From positions 200,001 to 262,000 of the forward strand of contig JACVTC010000160.1 in NCBI GenBank assembly GCA_016946835.1: a stretch of DNA of 62,000 nt. Reading direction: 5' to 3'. Shown piece after piece: positions 27,151 through 39,905 of this stretch. The translations under genes were made by a program, and so were the position numbers. How positions within the stretch are numbered: position 1 is the first letter of the stretch; each line of letters starts with the position of its first letter. Below the pieces are notes generated by a model, which was not told the DNA's origin, made no database searches, and saw only the letters and a program-made list of their open reading frames with translations. Source of the DNA: Neocallimastix lanati (nom. inval.) (Eukaryota; Neocallimastigomycota; Neocallimastigomycetes; Neocallimastigales; Neocallimastigaceae).

Positions 27151-30100
27151 TTTTTTAGATTAATAGAAATTTAAATGGTTATTTTAATGAATATTAACCG
27201 GTATAATATATATTAATAAATCATATTGTTATTGTTAATATATATATATTATATTTATTAAACAAGTACCTTCTTTGAAACATTTTTAATAATTGCTCCA
27301 TATGATTTAACATTACTAATATTTGAATCTTCTATGTCAATTACATTTGAATTTCCTTTAATTTTAATAAAAGGGCCATTTGATTTTCCATTATCAATTG
27401 AAATATTTTTTAAAATTAACTTTTGATTTTCTTCTCTGGATTCAAAGCTTATAAATGATGCTTCTCCAGCATCTCCATTATTAACTATATTTGTTATTGT
27501 TACATTATTAAAATAATGGGTATTATACATTAAATCTATTACAGCATTTCCATTAGTTGAAATGTTATTTAAATTTACATTCGTTATATTATATATAGAT
27601 TCAGAACCAATTAAGCTAGTTCCTATACTATAATATTTTAAATTTTTAAATTTTAGTAATTTTATATATATATATTATTAATTATTAAAATAAATATAAA
27701 CCTTATGTTTTTAAATGTTGAATTGATAATCCTAAATGATGTACTTTTACAATTATTATGAGGTGGATTAGTTGATTTTTTTGAATTGATGTTTTTTAAT
27801 TCTGAATTTTTGTATTCAATATCATTAGAATTTCCAGTAATAATACTACTTACATCTATATATATATATGTTTAAAAATTTTTAAATATGTTATTTATTT
27901 CATTTTTATTTGTTTATTTTAAAAGAAATTTATTAAATCATCTTATATAATTTATTTAAATTTAATTTAAAAATCATACCATCAAAAACTGAATTATCAA
28001 TTATTAATTTATTTTTGTTTGTACTTTTGTTAACACTAATTAAAAATCCAAAATTTGTAAAGCATTTTGAAAATGTTACATTTTGTATGCTATATATATA
28101 TAAAATAAAATAAAATTAAGTATATATTTTTTATTATTTGATTATTTTTATATTATTTATTCAATATATGTTTAAACCTACAGAATTGAATTCTCGATAA
28201 AATGCATAAATGGTACACCAATATCATTATTGCTATTTTTAAAAATTGAATTATTGATTTCTATTTTATTACTTTTGGATTTTGATTCTATTATTGATGA
28301 ATCAGTATTGCTAATACTTGATATATTTTCAAAGGAGGCTTTTATTTATATGTTTTATAATTTTATTTTATAGTTATAAAAAATATAATTATTAAGTTAA
28401 CAGGTATATACATTAAAATTATTAAGAATAACAATAAATATTAAAATAAAATAAAATAAAATAAAATAAAATAAAATAAAATAAAATAAAATAAAATAAA
28501 ATAAAATAAAATAAAATAAAATAAAATAAAATAAAATAAAATAAAATAAAATAAAATAAAATAAAATAAAATAAAATAAAATAAAATAAAATAAAATAAA
28601 ATAAAATAAAATAAAATAAAATAAAATAAAATAAAATAAAATAAAATAAAATAAAATAAAATAAAATAAAATAAAATAAAATAAAATAAAATAAAATAAA
28701 ATAAAATAAAATAAAATAAAATAAAATAAAATAAAATAAAATAAAATAAAATAAAATAAAATAAAATAAAATAAAATAAAATAAAATAAAATAAAATAAA
28801 ATAAAATAAAATAAAATAAAATAAAATAAAATAAAATAAAATAAAATAAAATAAAATAAAATAAAATAAAATAAAATAAAATAAAATAAAATAAAATAAA
28901 ATAAAATAAAATAAAATAAAATAAAATAAAATAAAATAAAATAAAATAAAATAAAATAAAATAAAATAAAATAAAATAAAATAAAATAAAATAAAATAAA
29001 ATAAAATAAAATAAAATAAAATAAAATAAAATAAAATAAAATAAAATAAAATAAAATAAAATAAAATAAAATAAAATTACTAGTAGAATATGAATATAAA
29101 GAACAGATTGAATAAAATAAAATAAAATAAAATAAAATAAAATAAAATAAAATAAAATAAAATAAAATAAAATAAAATAAAATAAAATAAAATAAAATAA
29201 AATAAAATTACTAGTAGAATATGAATATAAAGAACAGATTGAATAAAATAAAATAAAATAAAATAAAATAAAATAAAATAAAATAAAATAAAATAAAATA
29301 AAATAAATATTTAAAATATAAATATGAAGTACAGATTGAATAAAATAAAATAAAATAAAATAAAATAAAATAAAATAAAATAAATAGTAGAAATATAAAT
29401 ATAAAGTACAGATTGAATAAAATAAAATAAAATAAAATAAAATAAAATAAAATAAAATAAAATAAATAGTAGAAATATAAATATAAAGTACAGATTGAAT
29501 AAAATAAAATAAAATAAAATAAAATAAAATAAATAGTAGAAATATAAATATAAAGTACAGATTGAATAAAATAAAATAAAATAAAATAAAATAAAATAAA
29601 ATAAAATAAAATAAAATAAAATAAAATAAAATAAATAGTAGAAATATAAATATAAAGTACAGATTGAATAAAATAAAATAAAATAAAATAAAATAAAATA
29701 AAATAAAATAAATAGTAGAAATATAAATATAAAGTACAGATTGAATAAAATAAAATAAAATAAAATAAAATAAAATAAAATAAAATAAAATAAAATAAAA
29801 TAAAATAAAATAAAATAAAATAAAATAAAATAAAATAAAATAAAATAAAATAAAATAAAATAAAATAAAATAAAATAAAATAAAATAAAATAAAATAAAA
29901 TAAAATAAAATAAAATAAAATAAAATAAATAAATTACTAGTAGAATATGAATATAAAGAACAGATTGAATAAAATAAAATAAAATAAAATAAAATAAAAT
30001 AAAATAAAATAAAATAAAATAAAATAAAATAAAATAAAATAAAATAAAATAAAATAAAATAAAATAAAATAAAATAAAATAAAATAAAATTACTAGTAGA

Positions 30101-31111
30101 ATATGAATATAAAGAACAGATTGAATAAAATAAAATAAAATAAAATAAAATAAAATAAAATAAAATAAAATAAAATAAAATAAAATAAAATAAAATTACT
30201 AGTAGAATATGAATATAAAGAACAGATTGAATAAAATAAAATAAAATAAAATAAAAAATAAAATAAATAATAAAATAAAAATATACATACAATTATTGAT
30301 TTTTAAATTAACATTATTTAATTTAAATAAATTATTACTACTTGTGAAAAAGCAATTTGAATATTCAACTATATTACACAATGAAGCCTCATCTTTTGGA
30401 TCATCAACTTCATTATATGTATGCATAATTTTAGAATTATTGTTTCTATTTATATCAAAAAATATAAAAAAAAAAAAATAATATCATAATAAATATATTT
30501 TTTTTTATAAAATTTTATAAATGAACATATAGGAAAAAAATATATATATAAATATATCATACTTACATAAATTGACAATTATAAAATAATGTGTGGGGTT
30601 CATTTTGTGTTATTTTTAAACATCTAGATACAGATAAATATAAGTTTGATGATATATCTTCAAAAATACAATCTTCAAATACCAAATGATAATTTGTATT
30701 GATCTCATTATAAAAAGACTTTATTAAATAAAGTTCTTTTGAATTTGTTGAATAATTTTTAAATAAAATATTATAAAACCTAAGTTTTCCATTATTTTTA
30801 AAATTTATATTAATACCTTTAAACTCTTTATTCTTAAAATTAAAGATTGTTTTATTTTTATTGTAATTATAAAATGTAATATTCGATGAAATAATGAAAT
30901 TTAATGTCGTACTTGATAATACTGAAAAATCATATTCTTTATCAGGAAAATAAAATATTATTTCTTGATTTTGATATTGTCTTACTGTATTTTCTATGTT
31001 AATTAAATCTTTATTCTTAATACGTACAGTATTTTTTGTCTGAACGTAAGATATTGAATAAATCAATATAATAACAAATAATATATAATTTATTCGCATT
31101 TTTATTTTCAC
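23801..31111 (-). CDS. Surface protein: beta-helix repeats, EGF-like module, multi-pass (7TM-like) membrane domain
   Basis: Eleven exons give 1277 residues: 31111-30567, 30445-30291, 28338-28182, 28089-27980, 27855-27702, 27627-27270, 27045-26894, 26718-26135, 25770-25437, 25287-24369, 24166-23801. A hydrophobic signal sequence (about residues 7-25) leads a large extracellular region of Asn/Ser/Ile-rich strands with NGGALYL, YGGALY and AGGAIF motifs, the GGA-type turns of right-handed beta-helices in Pmp-like proteins. Exon 9 adds a Cys-rich EGF-like module ending CQCFDGYEGIFC. Exons 10 and 11 hold about seven hydrophobic helices, with a roughly 100-residue Asn/Ser-rich loop after the third, and a tail with several Cys. 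It is probably a cell-surface sensor or adhesin; an orphan G-protein-coupled receptor of class C style is plausible but not shown. Intron 2 is 1.95 kb, almost all satellite DNA. The EGF-to-membrane join (25437/25287) is the weakest. Confidence 0.75.
28441..30260. repeat. AAAAT satellite with interspersed minisatellite cores, filling one intron
   Basis: Starts with about 127 uninterrupted AAAAT pentamers (28442-29077), then eleven cores separated by further pentamer runs of varied length. The core variants form blocks. Two of type TACTAGTAGAATATGAA...AAGAACAG come first (near 29080 and 29208). One intermediate core follows near 29310. Then come five of type AATAGTAGAAATATAAA...AAGTACAG (29384-29740). 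Three more of the first type end the array (near 29936, 30091 and 30196). The whole lies in intron 2 of the beta-helix/7TM gene, antisense to its transcript. The open frame across it (repeating FILFY) is a by-product of the 5-bp period. Confidence 0.95.
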
Positions 31112-31585
31112 ATAAAATTTTTTTATGTAACAATAATTATATAGTATTTTATTTAATAAGTTGGATAAAAAATTATTAAGATTTTCTAGAAATTCTTCCT
31201 TTTTTTCATTATTTAATTAATTATGTATTTCATATTTCATTTCAAAATGGTTATTGAATTTTTATTTATTTATTTATTTATTTATAAATACTGTTATTAT
31301 AAGAATTCATATAAATTGAAATTTAATTTATGCTATGTAATAGAAGATTTACTAAAATACATATGAAAACAGTAGAATACATTAAACAAGTAATTACTTT
31401 TTTGTTTTTTTTTTTATGATAAAATACTAAAGCTAAAAAATATTAGAATGATATTAAAAAAAAAAAAAAAAAAAATTTAATTTAAAATAAATTTTATTTG
31501 ATATTATTTTAATATAAAATAATGTTTTTAAAGTTTAAGATTTTATAAATAGATATTAAGATTATGTTACATTTATAAAAAAAAA

Positions 31586-31617
<32 letters not shown>

Positions 31618-33711
31618 AGTTAAAATTTAAACTAAATATTAATAAAGCTTTTCAATTATTATTTTTAGACATAAAATAAAATAAAATAAAATAAAAAAAA
31701 AAAAAACTTCCAGTCATAAAACTTTTACTTTTATATAATAAAATTATATATTTATGAATATATTAATTTCAAAGTTTATTATGAATTTTCTTAATATTGA
31801 TATTGATCTTCAAAATTTTTTTTATTTTTAACTTTTTATACTAAATAAATCTTTATATTTAGATTAAAAATAGTAAATTATTAAATTTTTTTAATTATTT
31901 AATTTATATGATTATCATATAAATTAATATCATGAAATTTTTGTATATACTAATTAATGAATTTTTATGAAATGTTTAGAATGATTTAAATCAACTTTTA
32001 AACTTTTAAAAAAAATTTTTTTTAATATAATGAAACAATCTATTATGAGTCATTTATAGTTTAAAATTATGTCAACATTTATTATACTTTATGACGAAGA
32101 GTTACTAGCCCTTGTTTAATTTAAATTAAATGCTTTTATTTTTACCATTGTGGCTTGTTCATAATTTATATATATATATGAATATATTATCCTATTTCTA
32201 TAATATTAACTTGATATTATTAAACTATTAGTTATTTCTATTCTAAATTAACTTTTAATTTTACATAAATAAAATAAATCTTACATTATATTAATTTTTA
32301 AATTCGATTTTAGTATTGTTAAAATGATTTTTTAAATATATTTGTAATCTAATAATTCTCCTTATTACTAAGTATTTAATACCATTACATCATTAGTATT
32401 GGATGTACCTAAAACATCTCTTATAATATATGGTTTATATATATGATTTATATGATGGAAACCTTTCACTTGAAAGCTGATATTATACCATTTCAATTTG
32501 TATGAATACCTCTTATATATAGGATTTTATATCACTTTCATTTATAATCCACTTTGAAGATTATTGCTAACTTGTTTATATATATTCGCTTTGTAGTTTT
32601 AGCGATAACTATTAAAATAAATTGCTAATTATATATAGGTGTAATTGATAAATCATAATTCTGGGGTATTAAAATTGATTACATTTATAGCTAATTGTAT
32701 TATTCTGGCCATTTAAGCTTATTAGTAAATAATGTAAAATTTTCATAATTTATTACAATTCTGTATTTTAGTTAGTTTTTTCTTGTTGGCTAATTTTTAC
32801 TAATTTTCTCTAATCTGGCTACTTTTATATATTTCCAAAATTAATATGATTTTTAATAATCAGCACAAAGAATCATTTAAGTAACTTTCCTTTAATACTT
32901 TATATTCTTTATTTTATGTTGCTTATTCCCCCTGAAATCCAAATTTCTAAAAGGATTTTATACATTTGAATTTTCTCATCATTAAAATATTAATGATAGA
33001 AATATAATTATAACTTTTTGGAATATTTTACAATCAATAATTATAGTTTGTAGATGGACGAACGCAATCTATTTGAATATAAGTCATGATTATAATAAAT
33101 TATTTTATTATACTTTTCATCACGAAGATTTGTATTATGATTATATTAAATTAGTTATTATCTAAACCCATTTCACGCTATACTACGAGACATGTTTAAA
33201 AATAATACGGACCTTATAGAAATAAAATATTGTACTATTTGTCATTCAGTACAAAGGGCATTTGTTGTGATACATCAACAAATGCGCTCTCAATATCAAA
33301 AAGTTTTAATATCATGAATTCCTACTTTGAGTCTATTCTTATACATACTAAAATTTACGAATAAATGAACTGTATAATAAATTTTAAAGTTGAATGATTA
33401 TATTTTTAATTATATTTTTAATTAAATAAAGCTCTGCTTTGACTAAATAAAATTTTTAAAAAGGTAAAAAACAATATTTTAAAAATAAAAAATTTTAAAA
33501 AGAAAACATACTTTTATTATGGATTGACATAGAATTTTAAATATTTATCTAAATAAAATGGATAATAAAATATATTTAATAAACTATAGCGAATAACTTT
33601 TAAAAAATATTTCTTATAAGAAAATAAATTTAAATACATAAGAAAATAGGGTAATTAATTTAGAAAAATAAATTTATTGAAAGCAATAATCCAATGTTTT
33701 ATGCAATATAA

Positions 33712-33742
<31 letters not shown>

Positions 33743-34311
33743 ATTTCCGGTGTGTACCACCCTTTGAGGGAATACTAAGGTCGTTATAAGAAATCTAAGT
33801 TTATCTTTTAAATCTTAAATATATTACCCCTAAAGTATTAGCGAATGAATTCTACTGGCGTTATTGATGGCAATAATCGAACCCAATTGCTTAACACTAT
33901 ATATAATTATGAAAGTAACTTTGAAATTTATGTAGGATTTCCATAATCCACAAAGTTGACTTTATTTGGAATATTAAATTTATAATCCTTTAAAAAAAAA
34001 AATAAATAAAAAAAGAAAAAGAAAAAGAAAAAGATAAAATAAAATAAAATAAAATAAAATAAAATATAATAAAAAGCTTTTTTTAATATCATTATCCAAA
34101 CCTATACCAATATATATTTATATATTATAAAATGACATAACAAATTATAATAACAAAGTTATATATATAAAAACTCATTATAAATTTTTATTATTAATAA
34201 TAGATTAAAATTATAACAACATAATTTTTCTTTTGAATTTTTTTTTTTTTTTTTGTTTGAATTTTTCATATATTTATATACTTTATTTATTAAAAATAAT
34301 ATTTATTTTTG

Positions 34312-34356
<45 letters not shown>

Positions 34357-34399
34357 ATAAAAAATATAATTTATTAAAAAAAAATATTTATTTTAGCTG

Positions 34400-34435
<36 letters not shown>

Positions 34436-34693
34436 AAAAATAATAAAAAATATAATTTATTAAAAAAAAATATTTATTTTAGCTGAAAAAAAAAAAAATA
34501 AAAAAAAAAAAAAAAAATAAAATAGAATAATAAAAATATATATAATAGAAATAAAAAATAAATTTTTAATTATATAATATTATATATAAAATTTATAAAT
34601 ATTTAAAATATAAATTTATATATATATATATATTTATATTATAATAATATATATATTTAAATAAAAATAAGAATATTCTTTTATATATTTATT
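31112..34693. other. Intergenic region containing a more complex, decayed segment
   Basis: 31112-31900 and 33900-34693 are ordinary A/T-rich spacer with several long A runs (31577-31602; a duplicated block with A runs near 34318 and 34400). Between about 32000 and 33900 homopolymers become rare and the base composition is more even, which suggests decayed coding or mobile DNA. On the minus strand near 33250-33305 one frame reads LFDIESAFVDVSQQM, a weak echo of reverse-transcriptase motifs. A probable retroelement tail lies at 33741-33900. I cannot assign a gene. Confidence 0.55.
33741..33900 (-). mobile_element. Possible non-LTR retroelement 3' tail, second copy
   Basis: On the minus strand this reads from GCAATTGGGTTCGATTATTG to GGTGGTACACACCGGAAATA and then (AAAAT/AAAT) repeats. 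The terminus matches that at 16508-16610 (GTACACAC, pyrimidine, GG). The simple tail fits target-primed retrotransposition. It may be the 3' end of the decayed segment upstream at 32-33.7 kb. Confidence 0.5.
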
Positions 34694-36356
34694 TTAATTG
34701 CTTGTGTGTTTAGTAATATCATAATTTGACATTCTATTTTCACTATTTTCCGCTATTGAAGAATAAGGTGGTGGAGAATCAATATCAATATTATTAACAG
34801 TATTTGAAGAGTCCAATAAAATGCCATTATCATTATTATATTGTAAGGGTGGACTACCAGCGTTATAAGGTGGATAATAATAATATATTGAATTCATTTG
34901 ATTTGAATTAATATATGGATTTTGTTGACTAATTCTAGGATTAAAATTATTATTGCCATTAATATTATTTGCAATATTATAGTAGTTTTGAACATTATTA
35001 TTATTATTATTAACATTATTATAATTTGTAGAATTAATATTATTATTATCATTAATTGGAATAATATTATTGTTATTAGCAATGTTGTTGATATAACTTG
35101 ATGAATTATTACTACTACTATTACTAATATTACGTAAAATATTATTATTACTACTATTATTAACAGTACTGAAATTACTATTATTACTATTATTAATACT
35201 ACTATTTAAAATAACACTATTATTATTATTTATATTTTGTACACTATTTAAATTATTATTAGGACTAATGTTATTGTTATTATAATTATTAGTGTTGACA
35301 TTGATAGTAGCTCTATTATTGTCAATAGAATTAGAATTATTTTCTATTATTGAATTATCTTGAGAATGACTATGTATAATTGTTGGGGCAACAGTATTAT
35401 TTGTTATATTATTAAGTTCATCATTAGAACGATTTAGATTTAAATTTTCAATACCATTATTAGTATTATTATTAGTAGCAATACTATTACTATTTAAATT
35501 AGTTATATCTATTTCATTTTCACTTAAATTAATATTATTATTATTATTATTATTATTATAATTTCTTTCCACTCTTACATCATCATTACTACTGCTATTA
35601 GTAATTACTTTACTTCCTTTTTCATTATTATTATTTTTTCTTCTATAATAAATTAATAAACCACCTTATTTTAAAATTTAAGGTGATTTTAATGATTGAT
35701 TTTTTAAAATAATTAATTATTTATTTATTTATATAAATATAAATATTATTAAATAATAGTAAATACTTACAAAACTTCTAAAGTTTTTGGGATATTATAA
35801 ATTCCAGTGACTCTAGAATATGCAACATCACTATATATTTTAACAATATTACAAAATAAATTAATTATATTACATATGTATATATATTGTTAATTTCTTA
35901 TTTTAGATCTATTTTTTTTTAATAATTAATATTAATAATAAATTACACTTGAGTAAGTGATTTAAAATCAGATAAATCAATATTTCCGTATATATTATTA
36001 TGATAAAGATAACTAAATATATTTATATATAAATATATAATGAGAAAAAAAGAATAATAATATTTTTTTTCTTTCTTTAGCGAATGAATATTTCAAATGA
36101 ATGTTTTGAATATTTTAAATGAATATTTTATTTACAGATGTTCAAGATTTGGTAATTTGTTAAGTTCATATGGAAATTCTGGTAAAGAATTCCATTCTAA
36201 ATTCCTATTATAAATTTTATAAAATGGTAATAATTAAGTAATAATACATATTGTACTGTATTTTCAGTAATATTGAGTATTAAATTTTATATAATAAATA
36301 TTACAATGTTTATTTATAAATAAGTTTTTTTTTTCTTTGATTTGTTATAATTTATT

Positions 36357-36413
<57 letters not shown>

Positions 36414-37043
36414 TATATTTATTTATAATTACACTTCCTTAAGGGAATTTAGTACATTATAATTTGAAGGAATAACAGAAATATTTGATTCATATACAAC
36501 TCTATATTTATTTTAATAAAAGTTTTATTCATTTTTTATTTTTTATTTTTATTTTTAATTAAAAAAAATAATAATAATAGTTTATAATAAATGGATATAT
36601 ATATAAAAATCTATTATATAATTATAACATTTTAGTCTTTTTTCATTACAGTTTTTCTAATAATGGATTATCAAAAAAGCGTTTTGGCAATACATTTAGA
36701 TTATCTTTACCAATAGTTCTATATTATAAATTATATAAAAATATTTATTTTTTTCTTGTTTTTATTTTTGATTTTATTTTATCAAAATATTTATTTATCA
36801 TTTTTTTTTAGAAATTATATATATTTTCTCTCACTTTTTTTTTTTTTATTAAAAAAAATGTAAATAACATAATATATATATATTTACAATTCTTTCAAAT
36901 TTTCAAAAATTGGAAATGAATCAAAATTATTAATTTCAGATAGGTCACTATTTCCTCTTTAAAATTATAAAAATATATATATATATATAAAAATGTTTTT
37001 TTAAATTATTTTTTAATATTTTGATTATATATTTCGATATTAA

Positions 37044-37077
<34 letters not shown>

Positions 37078-37271
37078 TTATATATTTACAGGCTTAATGC
37101 ACTAAAGTTTCCATTTCCATCACATTTAGCCATTTCTCCATTACAGCATACAGAATTTAAAGTTCTCTTTAAAAATGAATTTAAAATCTTGCAATCTTCA
37201 GAAACTTGACTGTTTACAACTGTCCAAAAAGATAATATATCAATTACGAGAATATATTTAAAAAAATTCAT
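34694..37271 (-). CDS. LRR surface protein with Asn-rich tail; membrane segment apparently lost
   Basis: Eight exons give 510 residues: 37271-37090, 36956-36888, 36718-36650, 36501-36433, 36204-36136, 36012-35947, 35830-35771, 35642-34694. Exon 1 encodes a signal peptide and a Cys-containing cap (DC...CC...C). Exons 2-7 each encode one leucine-rich repeat and all introns are phase 2. The start at 37271 gives an exon 1 of exactly the same length (182 nt) as in the paralog at 46455-52409; an ATG five codons upstream exists. Exon 8 is an Asn-rich tail ending with PPPYSS 22 residues from the stop. Compared with the paralog, two LRR exons, the Cys-rich stalk and the membrane helix are missing; only a few codons matching the end of the helix remain, upstream of the acceptor used here. 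It is either a secreted or soluble form or a recently damaged gene. Ligand unknown. Confidence 0.75.
35662..35685. other. Imperfect palindrome at the presumed deletion point of the LRR gene
   Basis: CACCTTATTTTAAAATTTAA plus GGTG: the outer seven bases on each side pair perfectly and nine of twelve pairs overall match. It lies just upstream (minus strand) of codons reading GGLLIYYRRKNNNN, which resemble GLLFYFKRNNNN at the end of the membrane helix in the paralog. Confidence 0.6.
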
Positions 37272-39575
37272 TTTATGCTTATTCATTTTTATTTAAAGAA
37301 TTATTATTTTTACTTTTAATTTTTTTTTATTATAATTATTATTTTCAGAAATTTATTTTAAATTTATATTATATAGAAGTTTTAACAGAAAAAAATATAT
37401 ATATATATTTTTTATTTTTAATTTATTTAAACTAATAAATATAAAATATTAATATTTATATATATCTATAATATATATATTTCAATTATATTAAATATTA
37501 ACATTATATATTTATTACCAATATATATTAAATAGAAATTTTGTATGTTCTAATAATAGGTAAAATTTATTAAAAAAAATTTAAATTTAATATTAATTAT
37601 TCCATATACTTTATGATGTAAAAAAATTAAAGATTAAGGTAACGAATCAACAATTAGATTTTAATTTGATTTGACTTATAAAAAAATCTTATTTTATTAA
37701 ATATTTTTATTTTATTTTATTTTATTTGTTCATTTAATTTATTAGTTTAATGTTTATCAACTAATTGAAAATTAAAAATGACAAAAAATGATAATAAAAC
37801 GATGATAATATAATTTATAAAAATTATAAATAAATAAATAATAATTAATAATAAATAATTAATATATAAGAAATATTGATTAAAAATAATATTCAATAAT
37901 GAAAATAATTAATATGATAAAATATATTCTTAATATGAGTATCCAATAGAGTTTATTTATACTAATTATTCAATTAGATTAACACAATACTATGTATATT
38001 ATTCATGGAAAATTCAATTATAATATTTATCTTTGCAAATTGAATTCCAACTATTATTATATAGGTAAATTTTTTTACTATGACTAAAAAAAAGTTCCTA
38101 AATACATTTCTGATAATACAAGATAAATATATTTTTGTCGAATAGTTTTATATGAATTTTATCTTTTTTTCATTATTCAAAGATAAAAATTAGTATTACT
38201 ACTAATAATAATATATATATATATTAAAACTAAAAATATTTTTAACATTAATGGTTAATTACAACTAATATTTTTAATTTTTTTTTATTAGTATATAATA
38301 CAATAAAATTTTATATTAATAATTAACATCTTTTGTAATATATTATTAATATATTACATATTTATTAAAAATATAATATAAAATTATATATATAATTATA
38401 TATAAATAACTTTATATTAAAATTAGATTATATAAACTATTTAAAAAAAATTATATATATAAGAATATGATAATACTTTATTATTAATATTAATAAAGTA
38501 TAATACAAACTAATAAAAAAAATATATATATATAATAATATTTTATTATTTATATTAATAAAGTACTATATTATAATACAATGGTTATATAACAAAATAC
38601 TTAAAAATTTATATTAATATAAAAATAAGTACCTTAGAAAATATTTTGCATTTTTTAAATACTCTGGTAAATATATAAAAAATATATTAATAAATATATT
38701 AAAATTATTAGAAATTTGCAAATATATTAAAATATATTAAACATTGGTAAATATATTATAATATATTAAAAATTGGTAAATATATTAACATATATTAGAA
38801 ATTGGTAAATATTTAAAAATACATCAAAAATTGGTAAATATTTAAAGTTTTGGTAAATATATAAATTATATTTTATAATTAATTCACATATATTTTGTGA
38901 ATTGGAAAATTGTATATTTAATATTTTATTAGTATAAAATAAATTTTCCCTTAATGGTTTATTTCATGTATTTATTTATTTATTTATTCTTTTTTTTAAT
39001 TATTTATTTGTTTATTTATTTAATCATTTATTTTTATTTATTTATTTATTTTTTATTGTTATTGTTTATTTATTTAATCATTTATTTTTATTTTATATTA
39101 TTTTATTTTATTTTATTTATTTATTTATTTATTATTTTTTATTTATTGATTTAATCATTTATTTTATTTTTATTTATTTTTATTTATTTGAAATTTACAG
39201 TTTTTTTTTTTTTTATTTTAAAAAAAAATTACCTTTTTAAACAAATAAATATATAAATATATACATATATATATTTCTTAATAACCAAGATTTGATAATT
39301 TTTTTACGTATTTAGTTGAAAGGAATTTCAGAATATTATTATAATATATAATCTAGTAATTACTATATATATTTTTAGAAATTATATGTTTATAAACTAT
39401 GTTTATATATATATGTATTATTATGTTTATTATGTTAATAAAATTAGTATAATAATACTATATAGATTTACATAATTTTACATATATTTTTATATAATAA
39501 TGTAATTTCTAATACAAATTTATTTTTCAAAAAAAAAATTTTTTTTTTATAACTGCAATCATTAATAGCTCTAAT
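37272..39575. other. AT-rich intergenic DNA upstream of the first LRR gene
   Basis: Holds the 5' flank of the LRR gene, a minisatellite at 38660-38870 and TTTA-rich low-complexity DNA at 38960-39190. No open frame of coding character or structured RNA recognised. Confidence 0.7.
38660..38870. repeat. About 29-bp degenerate minisatellite
   Basis: TTGGTAAATATATTA-type units recur at about 38664, 38744, 38774, 38803, 38831 and 38850 with spacings near 29 bp and variable AT-rich fill. The array is decayed, which suggests it is old. Confidence 0.8.
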
Positions 39576-39905
39576 TTTATTTATTTATTCATTTATTAAA
39601 TACATGAATATGTTTATAAAAAAAAAAAAAAACTTTCAATTTATAAAAACATGAATTTTATTTGTGCAAATTGAATATAATAATTTTTTTAAATTATGCT
39701 GTAAAATAAAAGTAATATTTAAAATAAAGTGTAGAAATAAATTCAGAAAAAAGTTTATATGCAACGAATCTCACCTCCAAGATTATAAAATTTCTGTTTA
39801 TAAGGAATTCTTATTCCGGATTAGGGTTTGAATTGGTAATCCGAAAGAAATTATGGTCTTCTTCTTCAGAGGCATTGGCCCTGCTGACCTGTCTTAAGTT
39901 TCCAA
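39576..39905 (-). mobile_element. 5'-truncated LINE 3' end
   Basis: Matches the 3' part of the neighbouring LINE relic (39931-40210) and of the copy at 53828-54200: shared AACGAATCTCACCTCCAAGA, AAGGAATTCTTATTC and GATTAGGGTTTGAATTG. It ends in an AAATAAATGAATAAATAAA tail on the minus strand. Only the C-terminal codons and 3' UTR remain, as expected for an aborted reverse transcription. Confidence 0.75.

Noticed and set aside
28397-30292. 631-codon minus-strand open frame of repeating FILFY
   Set aside because: It is produced by the AAAAT pentamer, which has no stop in this frame; it lies in an intron whose flanking exons join in phase.
33860-33890. tRNA-like GGTTCGA motif on the minus strand
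   Set aside because: No matching T-stem, anticodon arm or acceptor stem could be folded around it; better explained as part of a retroelement tail.
34894-35082. Minus-strand Ile/Met-rich frame inside the first LRR gene tail
   Set aside because: Alternative frame of AAT-rich Asn codons.
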